DNA from: Paenibacillus sp. Soil766
GTDB taxonomy: Bacteria; Bacillota; Bacilli; Paenibacillales; NBRC-103111
Assembly (NCBI RefSeq): GCF_001428105.1
Contig: NZ_LMSJ01000058.1
Span: 300,913-364,912 of the forward strand
Length of the DNA: 64,000 nt
Direction: 5' to 3'
Shown: in pieces, positions 1 to 6,563 of the stretch
Numbering within the stretch: position 1 is the stretch's first letter
Layout: each line of letters begins with the position of its first letter
Translations under genes and position numbers: made by a program
Notes under the pieces: generated by a model
What the model was told of the DNA's origin: nothing
Seen by the model: only the letters and a program-made list of their open reading frames with translations
The model's database searches: none

Positions 1-774
1 AACTAGCTCAGTCAATGCTCGCAGAATTTTCTCGATCTCAGCTTCTTCTTTAAATTTGAGTTCACGAATTTTATTATTTAATTGCACTATGGCATCTGGT
101 TCTATATATAGCGTCGCACCTGAAGCCGATTGATCATGAATCATACCACCAAAGCTAGAGCGATACTCTGACTTAACAGGAATAACAAAACGATCATTCC
201 TAATTGTAATGAGCACATCCTGCAGCATCTTCTGGACAGAAGAATTACGAATCATTTGTTCCAATCTTTCACGAACTCTACCTTCACCTGTGCGAAGCTC
301 ACTTCGAACGCGCCCAAGTTCAGGGCTTGCACCATCTACAACCACTGCATTCTCATCGATGCAGCTATTAATTTTATCTTCTAGTTGTTTATTTTCCGTT
401 AGCAACTCCACCTGCGCCTTTAACATAGGAATCGCATATTCCTCATGGGCAGCAAGTACAAATCGCTTCAATCTACGCGCTCCAAACATCGTCGTTGAAA
501 TCTCAAGCAACTCTGTTGGATTCAGCATTCCACCTATTCTAGCCCTATGCAGAGGCGCACGAATATCTCGGATTCCTCCGAAAGGTGCATTCCCCTTTAA
601 CCTCTCTACATTTACCGCCTCATCAGTAGCTTGTAACCGAAGCTTAACGAGTTCGAAATCGCCTTTAGGCTCCAGCTTCTCAGCTGCCTCTTTACCTAAT
701 GATGTCGAAGCATGGTGAGCTACTTTATGTAAAATCTTCTGATATTCTAATGTTTTTATTATTTTCGGATTCAA
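1..774 (-). CDS. mutS2: Endonuclease MutS2, N-terminal part (runs off the window)
   Basis: The first 258 residues of MutS2 are visible and the reading frame is open to base 1, so the ATPase, clamp and C-terminal Smr nuclease domains lie outside the window. The visible part reads as the MutS-type core region: it starts with NPKIIKTLEYQKILHKV and contains GGIRDIRAPLHRARIGG and IRNDRFVIPVKSEYR, which are typical of MutS2. Family members are about 780 residues long and act on branched or recombination DNA and on stalled or collided ribosomes rather than in classical mismatch repair. The start is a TTG at 774 preceded by AAAGAGG eight bases upstream; no in-frame ATG fits better. In related genomes the gene sits downstream of cvpA (often after polX), as here, but with an inserted stretch between. 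Confidence 0.93.
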   Translation of the reverse strand, partial: MNPKIIKTLEYQKILHKVAHHASTSLGKEAAEKLEPKGDFELVKLRLQATDEAVNVERLKGNAPFGGIRDIRAPLHRARIGGMLNPTELLEISTTMFGARRLKRFVLAAHEEYAIPMLKAQVELLTENKQLEDKINSCIDENAVVVDGASPELGRVRSELRTGEGRVRERLEQMIRNSSVQKMLQDVLITIRNDRFVIPVKSEYRSSFGGMIHDQSASGATLYIEPDAIVQLNNKIRELKFKEEAEIEKILRALTELV

Positions 775-1015
775 TGTTCCAACCTCTTTTCTCTAACCTA
801 TATTATAAACCAAATAGATCCTGATTAGCTACGGAGACAATGATTATATGGAAGATAACGCCTGCCATAATTATTACAAACTTGGTTACACTAAGTTGTG
901 CATCTACTCCTTTGCCAAAAGGAATCGCAAATCATCACAATCAAAGCATTTTGCTCAAAAAATCGCTTTCTTGTCAATGGTGACATGCCATGACAGAAAG
1001 AAGGAGGTTCACGAC

Positions 1016-1384
1016 ATGCATCTTCTTGGACATCTGGTTAGGTTTATTGTTTCAGCTTTGGTTTTAATGTTTGTTAGCTGGTTAGTTCCCGGGTTTAAAG
1101 TCGGTGGTTTCTGGAGCGCATTTTTCTTGGCGCTTGTTATCGCAATCGCGGCTTGGATCATTGAAGGAATCTTCGGTAAACAAATCACTCCTTTTGGCAG
1201 AGGTCTCGTAGGTTTTATAGTGAGCGCATTAGTCATTTGGGCAGCTCAGTTTATTGTGACCAATGTGTCTACGAGTATGATAGGTGCCATTTTAGCTGCT
1301 TTAGTCATTGGGATCATCGACCTATTCATTCCTGTAAAAACCCCTTTCGAACAAGGGCTCACAGGCAGAGAAGATCGTCGATAA
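1016..1384 (+). CDS. Phage holin family (YvlD-like) small membrane protein
   Basis: This 122-residue protein is almost entirely hydrophobic, with about four membrane segments (roughly residues 5-25, 30-52, 58-80 and 84-108) and a short charged C-terminus ending in GREDRR. The pattern, including FVSWLVPGF near the start and the DLFIPVKTPFEQGLTGRED end, fits the phage holin 4_2 family that includes Bacillus YvlD. The family is chromosomal in many Firmicutes and no lysis function is implied here, because no endolysin is nearby. The open frame extends upstream to 848, but AAGGAGG at 1001-1007 places the start at the ATG at 1016. It stands alone on the plus strand and ends at a strong terminator. 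Confidence 0.85.
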   Translation: MHLLGHLVRFIVSALVLMFVSWLVPGFKVGGFWSAFFLALVIAIAAWIIEGIFGKQITPFGRGLVGFIVSALVIWAAQFIVTNVSTSMIGAILAALVIGIIDLFIPVKTPFEQGLTGREDRR

Positions 1385-1425
1385 ACTTGTCAGTTTCCAT
1401 AACTGATAGCTAAGGTAAGCAAAAA

Positions 1426-1475
1426 AAAAGATCGGCCTGCAGCGTTCTCACTCGCCGGGCCGATCTTTTCTTTGT
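1426..1475 (+). terminator. Intrinsic terminator after the holin-like gene
   Basis: A 12-base arm at 1426-1437 (AAAAGATCGGCC) pairs perfectly with 1458-1469 and is followed by TTTTCTTTG. An A-run lies on the other side, so it may work in both directions. Confidence 0.85.
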
Positions 1476-1557
1476 GGTTTCACCAGTTTGTCACTGTATT
1501 TTGGAAATAGGTCGTGTACAATAATGAGGATATCATTATGTATACGGAGGGGTACCC

Positions 1558-1980
1558 ATGAAAAAAATTACAATTCTTATGATGGGACTAGTAGTACTTA
1601 TTGCCATCACAGCATGTGGAAACAAAGACTCCAAAACAACACCAGAAGGTTCAGCTACACCAGCAGCATCTACACAAGCTACTTCGGCAGCCACAGCTTC
1701 ACCAGCTGCAACCGGAGGACAACAAGTTGTATTGAAAGCCACAAATTTTCAATTTGATAAAACTGAATATCGTATCAAAAAAGGCGAGTCTGTCACAATA
1801 ACACTCGACAATTCTCAAGGTATTCACGGAGCATCCATTAAAGAGTTTAATATTAACCTCAACAACGGTAATAAAACCGCTACTTTTACACCAGATAAAA
1901 CAGGTTCATTCCCGATCACTTGCTCCATCATGTGCGGATCAGGCCATTCGAGTATGAAAACGACTCTTATCGTTGAATAA
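1558..1980 (+). CDS. Cupredoxin lipoprotein with a CuA-type site
   Basis: The 140-residue product has a lipoprotein signal peptide with lipobox ITAC (Cys20), a Ser/Thr/Ala-rich linker to about residue 52, and a cupredoxin domain like that of cytochrome c oxidase subunit II. The C-terminal motif CSIMCGSGHSSM has the C-x3-C-x3-H-x2-M spacing of a binuclear CuA centre, and a histidine in GIHGAS about 35 residues earlier can supply the other ligand. It should therefore be an extracytoplasmic copper protein tethered to the membrane. There are no transmembrane helices or other oxidase genes nearby, so it is not a full CoxB. It could carry electrons or copper, perhaps during oxidase assembly. CGGAGGGG lies just upstream of the ATG. 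Confidence 0.85.
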   Translation: MKKITILMMGLVVLIAITACGNKDSKTTPEGSATPAASTQATSAATASPAATGGQQVVLKATNFQFDKTEYRIKKGESVTITLDNSQGIHGASIKEFNINLNNGNKTATFTPDKTGSFPITCSIMCGSGHSSMKTTLIVE

Positions 1981-2001
1981 TTACTAGTTCTTGCTCAATT
2001 A

Positions 2002-2040
2002 AACCTTGTCACGATTTCTGTGATAAGGTTTTTTCTTTTT
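2002..2040 (+). terminator. Intrinsic terminator after the CuA lipoprotein
   Basis: AACCTTGTCAC at 2002-2012 pairs with GTGATAAGGTT at 2020-2030 with one mismatch and is followed by a long T-run to 2041. Confidence 0.85.
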
Positions 2041-2041
2041 T

Positions 2042-2719
2042 TCAGACGACTTGAAAATATCGTAAAAAATGCGGATACAAAAAAACAGATAAGAACGCAT
2101 GCATCCATTTTTTAAACATATCTACTTCTGCAAATTTAACGTTTCTTGAAGTCCTAAATAGGAACCTTGTTAAAATACTCGTATTTTTCTTAACTCTGAT
2201 ATTTTTCGCTTCACTCTTTGGTTGCTCATTGCTTGTTATGGACTCATCAGTTAGCTTTTCTGCCTTATAATACCCCATACGGGCGTATTGCTTGTGTAAG
2301 GCTATTTGAATTTTTTCAAGTATCAACTTCGCCGTCCGATAGTTCACATTAAGCAACCTTGCAAAGGCTGGAATCGAGTAGATCATCTCATCTTGAATTA
2401 ATATGCGAATGGCTTTGAACCAGATTAATAAAGGCAACTTAGATTTATGCATGACGGTTCCAGTAGTGATAGATATTTGAGCGCGGCATTCCTTACATTC
2501 GAGTAAACTGCGCGTCTTCACTTTATAAAATGAATAATGATCACATTTGGGACAAGAGAACCCATTTGCCCAACGACTACTCATTAAGAATTGCTCACAA
2601 TCTTCCTCTGATTGGAAAGCATTCTCCATTGAACCTATTAGATGCATGTCCATTTCCGAATCCACCCCATCAGAAGAACTTGTGTTCTTATATTTATTAT
2701 ATCTAACATTTGTTTCCAT
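2042..2719 (-). CDS. IS1595-type transposase N-terminal module, no DDE domain
   Basis: This 225-residue protein carries the zinc-ribbon and helical region that open IS1595-family transposases: SSRWANGFSCPKCDHY, then LLECKECRAQISITTGTVMH, giving two CxxC pairs, then a helix-turn-helix-like part through NVNYRTAKLILEKIQIAL. The roughly 150-residue DDE nuclease domain that should follow is absent. It is replaced by a basic and then hydrophobic tail unrelated to transposase, ending in the same 30-base stretch that forms the neighbouring terminator. I saw no terminal inverted repeats. It is either a decayed insertion sequence or a reused DNA-binding module. The start is uncertain: the ATG at 2719 has no clear ribosome binding site, while an internal ATG at residue 23 is preceded by GGGGTGG. 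Confidence 0.6.
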   Translation of the reverse strand: METNVRYNKYKNTSSSDGVDSEMDMHLIGSMENAFQSEEDCEQFLMSSRWANGFSCPKCDHYSFYKVKTRSLLECKECRAQISITTGTVMHKSKLPLLIWFKAIRILIQDEMIYSIPAFARLLNVNYRTAKLILEKIQIALHKQYARMGYYKAEKLTDESITSNEQPKSEAKNIRVKKNTSILTRFLFRTSRNVKFAEVDMFKKWMHAFLSVFLYPHFLRYFQVV

Positions 2720-2898
2720 GTAAAGAAGAAAATGTATATTTTAGCGAGAGTACTTCGGAGTTTCATCTTTTCTGAGATATCTACAATTGTTGTAGTTCAC
2801 TTTGTTTAAACATAATTTTATTGCAGCACTAGTGGGGGCTCGTATGGAAAGACGATTTGTAGCTGTTTTGAATGGCGGTGGAACCTTGAAGGATGAAG
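2720..2898. other. Intergenic, no gene seen
   Basis: AT-rich DNA upstream of the IS1595-like gene leads into the tandem repeat block. I see no open frame with a ribosome binding site and no hairpin with a T-run here. Confidence 0.5.
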
Positions 2899-3156
2899 TG
2901 GGCTCGATTCGGATTGATTCATCGCTTACCTGATTTGTGCGTTACAGAGAGTCCTTTCGGTGCAATGTTGCGTTGCGGGCTCGCTTTGGATTGATTCGTT
3001 GTTTACCTGATTCGTTCGGGACAGGAGTCCTTTCGGTGCAGTGTAGCAATACGGGCTCGCTTTGGATTGATTCGTTGTTTACCTGATTTGTTCGGGACAG
3101 GAGTCCTTTCGGTGCAGTGTAGCGATGCGGGCTCGCTTTGGATTGATTCGTTGTTT
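2899..3156. repeat. Imperfect tandem repeat, about 76-bp unit, 3.4 copies
   Basis: The word GGGCTCG recurs at about 2900, 2977, 3053 and 3129, giving periods of 77, 76 and 76 bases. Each unit contains GGATTGATTCGTTGTTTACC and GAGTCCTTTCGGTGCA. The first copy is the most diverged and the last is cut short after GATTCGTTGTTT. A minus-strand frame of 86 codons crosses the block but has no ribosome binding site and simply translates the repeats. Confidence 0.85.
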
Positions 3157-3316
3157 TTAGAAATTGGATCCCACATATGTTGAGAAGGTTCCTGAATGTC
3201 ATTTCTGTAGAGTGTGAATGTGTTATGTATTGGGGAAAATGACTAAATTTGAAGTTGTAGATACTTCAGAAAAAGTATTTTGCAATGTAGTTGCCCCCAC
3301 GGCCTACCAACTCTAC

Positions 3317-3364
3317 TTCTACTTCTACTTCTACTTCTACTTCTACTTCTACTTCTACTTCTAC
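3317..3364. repeat. Hexanucleotide microsatellite (TTCTAC)8
   Basis: Eight perfect TTCTAC units lie at 3317-3364, flanked by near copies CTCTAC and TTCTCC. Because the unit contains no stop in any forward frame, all three plus frames stay open and give artificial low-complexity open frames. Confidence 0.95.
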
Positions 3365-3432
3365 TTCTCCCCCTACCACCACCAATACTACCTCTCACTC
3401 TCCATCATCATTCCTCATTCCACATTCCTCAT

Positions 3433-3495
3433 CCCTCATCCCTCATCCCTCATCCCTCATCCCTCATCCCTCATCCCTCATCCCTCATCCCTCAT
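3433..3495. repeat. Heptanucleotide microsatellite (CCCTCAT)9
   Basis: Nine perfect CCCTCAT units run from 3433 to 3495, with degenerate copies on both sides. The block lies about 70 bases past the hexanucleotide array, and both have the pyrimidine-rich strand on plus. Confidence 0.95.
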
Positions 3496-3528
3496 CCCTC
3501 TCGCATTATAAGATGTCTGCGCGCAAAA

Positions 3529-3575
3529 TAAATAGAAACTACCGCTTTTTTTTGCAAAAGGCAGTAGTTTCTATA
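3529..3575 (-). terminator. Terminator of the pheS-pheT-zapA-cvpA cluster
   Basis: ATAGAAACTACCGC at 3532-3545 is complementary to GCAGTAGTTTCTAT at 3561-3574 with one mismatch. The stop codon of cvpA lies inside the stem. An A-run inside the loop and AT-rich sequence after it (minus strand) support termination. Confidence 0.7.
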
Positions 3576-4140
3576 GGGAGATTCCTTGTTTCCACAGGTC
3601 ATGAAGTTTGCCTGCTACCTGCGGCAGGTCGTTAATTAAATAAGGAGCTATGGATGAGCTTGCTAGAAGCTTCTGAGGGCCATCTGAAGGGATGATGGTC
3701 ATGACGTTCACAGCAATTACAATGATGAGCAGCGCTTCCGCTAGCCCCAGTAATGCACCGCTCCAACGGTTGATGACGCTCAATCCCGGAGTTTTGGCAA
3801 GAACGTTCAATGCTCTTCCAATAATCATTAGTGCAAGTTTAACACCAAAAAATAGGAGCGCAAAAGCAATGGCATTTAGAATATAAGTATCTAAATTAAG
3901 TCCTTTTACGATGAATTCGTATTTTTGATAATTTTGATATGTTGGTAAAGCGATCGTACTCTTGAGGAAAGGAGCAAGGTCCTTGTAAAAATAAAACGCA
4001 ACAAGATAAGCGAGGATCATACCTGAAATCGAAACGATCTGAGAGATAAATCCTCTAAAGTAGCCAATTAACAGTCCTAAGGCAATGACCGACATTAAGA
4101 CGTAATCAAGTAGGTTCACTGTCACTTTAGCGCTACCCAA
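3571..4140 (-). CDS. CvpA family membrane protein
   Basis: The 189-residue protein has four hydrophobic segments (about residues 10-30, 32-55, 83-110 and 122-148), with GYFRGFISQIVSISG in the first loop and a short C-terminal tail. This is the CvpA (colicin V production, Bacillus YshB) architecture. CvpA proteins influence envelope integrity in various bacteria; the molecular function is not settled. Its start overlaps the end of the zapA fusion by eight bases, so the two are translationally coupled, as in the conserved zapA-cvpA pair of Firmicutes. Confidence 0.88.
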   Translation of the reverse strand: MGSAKVTVNLLDYVLMSVIALGLLIGYFRGFISQIVSISGMILAYLVAFYFYKDLAPFLKSTIALPTYQNYQKYEFIVKGLNLDTYILNAIAFALLFFGVKLALMIIGRALNVLAKTPGLSVINRWSGALLGLAEALLIIVIAVNVMTIIPSDGPQKLLASSSIAPYLINDLPQVAGKLHDLWKQGISL

Positions 4141-6469
4141 TTGGACTATCAGCTTCTACAAGCTCAATCCATTCGTTGTATTCGATTTGAAGCTTCGCAT
4201 ATTCTTCAAGCAATTTGCGGTATTCCTCTTTGACCGCGTGAAGTTCTTCTTGTTGAGCTTCATCGTTCATACTCAGTTGTAGGATTTCTTCCTTTTCCTG
4301 CTGAGCTTGAGCCCAAATAAGTTCTTTCTCTTCTTCGAACTCTTGAGTGCGTGTATCTCGCTCCGCCTGCATTTGTTCAAGTAATTCTTCTATTTTCCTT
4401 TGATAATGCTGAATGATCGTTGACTTCTGTTCATCAAGTTGCCGCTGGAACGTTGCTTGTTGTTCTTGATAGTGACCTTCTAGATCACCCTTCGCTTCTT
4501 CAAACCGTCGAGCTTTAGCCTCTTCTTCTTCCTGATATAACAACGCGAGCGAGTCAATATCCTCTTGATGAGTGCTTGCTGCAACTTCTAATTCTGCTTG
4601 ATGTTTCTGTTTTAACACATGAATCTCAGCATGATGGCCGCGCACGATGGCTGCTATTTCGTTGTGATTTTTCGTATTGTTCGACGTTAATTCGTCTCGG
4701 TGTTGCTTAGATAGCGATTCCAATTCATTTTGATGCTTCTCTGAAATTGAACTCAACTCATTTTGGTGCAGCTCCGAAATTGCATGCAATTCATTTTGAT
4801 GGTTTTCAGTAATTGCACTCAATTCATTTTGGTGGTTCTCAGAAATTGCACTCAGTTCAATTTGGTGTTGGTTTTTGAGAGAAGCCATCTCATTTTTATG
4901 ATTTTCTGTCAGAGACGCAATCTCGAAATGGTGCTCGTCAATTTGATTAGCTAATTCACTTTGGAGTTTATCAGTAATTACTGTTAACTCTGATTGGTAT
5001 TCTTCTGAAATTGTTTCAATTTCATTGAGATGACTATCTGAAATAGCTACTAGTTCCTCTTGATGCTTTTCCGTTAAAAGTGCTATAGCTTCCTGTTGCT
5101 CTTCAGTCAAAATTTCAATTGCAATTTGTTGTTCCTCTGCCAAAAGTGCTATTGCAGCTTGATGCCCGTTAGTAAGTGTCTCAATAGCAGATTGATGCTC
5201 TTGTTTCAAAGACGCTAGTTGAGCTTGATGTTCTTGCACCATGGAGGCTTGTACTTCTTTGTGCTGCGCATTTATGGATTCGATTTGTACTTGGTACTGT
5301 TTATGGATGCCGTCGATATCAGAACCGATTTGATTAGACATCAGTGCCAACTCTTCTTGGTGCTGGAGTTCTGCGTTTTCTTTATCTTGCAGATGTAACT
5401 GAATAATTGATTGTTTCTCTTCCTGAAACTGTTGGTGCAGGGTATCATTTTCTCTGCGATGCGTCTCCACGATGGCAGCCAGCTCAACTTTATGCTGTTC
5501 AGTTAGCTTCAAAAGCTGTTGCGATTTATGCTGCTGCGCTTGCTCAAGTTCTTGCTTGCTTTGTTGATGCTGCTGTTTTTCCTGCTCGAGCTTCTGTTTG
5601 CTTTGTTGATGCTGCTGTTTTTCTTGTTCTAGTTGCTGCTTGCTTTGTTGATGCTGTTGTTTTTCTTGCTCAAGCTTCTGCTTGCTTTGTTGATGCTCCT
5701 GTTTTTCTTGTTCAAGCTGCTGATTGCTTTGTTGATGCTGTTGTTTCGCTTGCTCAAGCTGCTGTTTACTTAGTTGATGTTGTTGTTTTTCTTGCTCAAG
5801 CTGCTGTTTAACTTGTAAGCTTTGGCGCTTCTCCTGGTCTAACTGTTGCTTGATTTGATCTACTTGTTTATTAACTTGCTCTTGTTGTTGTTTCGCTTGA
5901 TCGATCTGTTGTTTCGTTTGATCAATCTGTTGTTTGGCCTGAGCCTGCTGTTGTTTCGCTTGTTCGAGTTGCAACTTGGTTTGGTCTAACTGTTGCTTTC
6001 CAAGTTCATACTTCTGTTTCATTTGCAGCATTTGCTGATTCGATTGTTCTTGTTCTTGTCTTGCTTTTATCATTTCTTGCTTATGTTGTTTTTCAAGTTC
6101 TGGGATTTGTTCCAGCTTTCCGTTTTGCTCGGCGAGTAAGGCTTGGTTCTTGTCATCCTCTTGCTTTAATTCATGATACCGCGTTGTAAGCTTCTCGTAG
6201 GCGATTTTCGTCGCTTCCTGCTCTTTCTGAACTTTACTTAGCTCTTCCAAAATTTCATTCATTCGGAAGCACTCATCAGCCATGTTTACTGCGGCTAAAA
6301 CAGCGATACGCTGCGAATCCAAACGGGGGTAACCTTTAGCAATACGAAACATTTGGTCATTCACATATTCAGCAACACGCTTCATATGATTCGTGCTTGT
6401 ATCTGCTTTAAGCTTGTATTGGTGTCCATATATATCAACAGTAATTCGTGTTTTATCTTCAATAGTCAA
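4133..6469 (-). CDS. zapA: ZapA-domain protein with giant two-part coiled coil
   Basis: Residues 5-72 are a ZapA domain (TRITVDIYGHQYKLKADTS, then MKRVAEYVNDQM and RIAVLAAVNMADE). ZapA normally is about 85-150 residues and cross-links FtsZ filaments; this product has 778. Residues 75-150 are ordinary coiled coil. Residues 155-315 are about eleven Gln/Lys-rich 14-residue repeats of the type QQLEQEKQQHQQSK, i.e. two heptads each. Residues about 370-640 are 11-residue repeats of the type HQNELSAISEN; from residue 403 to 590 the repeat positions fall exactly every 11 residues, and most carry His. A further acidic coil (645-768) ends the protein. The start is a TTG at 6469 with AGGGAGG eight bases upstream. 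It lies between pheT and cvpA, the normal zapA position. A role in spacing or bundling the Z-ring is inferred, not shown. Confidence 0.9.
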   Translation of the reverse strand: MTIEDKTRITVDIYGHQYKLKADTSTNHMKRVAEYVNDQMFRIAKGYPRLDSQRIAVLAAVNMADECFRMNEILEELSKVQKEQEATKIAYEKLTTRYHELKQEDDKNQALLAEQNGKLEQIPELEKQHKQEMIKARQEQEQSNQQMLQMKQKYELGKQQLDQTKLQLEQAKQQQAQAKQQIDQTKQQIDQAKQQQEQVNKQVDQIKQQLDQEKRQSLQVKQQLEQEKQQHQLSKQQLEQAKQQHQQSNQQLEQEKQEHQQSKQKLEQEKQQHQQSKQQLEQEKQQHQQSKQKLEQEKQQHQQSKQELEQAQQHKSQQLLKLTEQHKVELAAIVETHRRENDTLHQQFQEEKQSIIQLHLQDKENAELQHQEELALMSNQIGSDIDGIHKQYQVQIESINAQHKEVQASMVQEHQAQLASLKQEHQSAIETLTNGHQAAIALLAEEQQIAIEILTEEQQEAIALLTEKHQEELVAISDSHLNEIETISEEYQSELTVITDKLQSELANQIDEHHFEIASLTENHKNEMASLKNQHQIELSAISENHQNELSAITENHQNELHAISELHQNELSSISEKHQNELESLSKQHRDELTSNNTKNHNEIAAIVRGHHAEIHVLKQKHQAELEVAASTHQEDIDSLALLYQEEEEAKARRFEEAKGDLEGHYQEQQATFQRQLDEQKSTIIQHYQRKIEELLEQMQAERDTRTQEFEEEKELIWAQAQQEKEEILQLSMNDEAQQEELHAVKEEYRKLLEEYAKLQIEYNEWIELVEADSPIG

Positions 6470-6490
6470 TTTTAAATCCTCCCTTAAGAT

Positions 6491-6534
6491 GAAAGGCTGG
6501 CCCTATCGAGAATAATTTCGATAAGACCAGCCTA
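6491..6534 (-). terminator. Hairpin between pheT and the zapA fusion
   Basis: AGGCTGG and TATCGA at 6491-6506 pair with TCGATA and CCAGCCT at 6517-6532, with a three-base internal mismatch. Only a short T-run follows on the minus strand, so it may attenuate rather than end transcription. Confidence 0.6.
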
Positions 6535-6563
6535 TATTCCTGCAACCTATAAGGAAAGTTACA

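Noticed and set aside
2942..3202. 86-codon minus-strand frame over the 76-bp repeats
   Set aside because: It only translates the tandem repeat, lacks a start site, and has frame changes between copies because the period is not a multiple of three.
3218..3635. Three overlapping plus-strand frames through the microsatellites
   Set aside because: They exist because the repeat units contain no stop codons. The products are YF, LL or ST runs, and none has a ribosome binding site.
5407..5811. 134-codon plus-strand frame rich in Ala/Val
   Set aside because: It is the antisense shadow of the repetitive ZapA tail, caused by biased codons.
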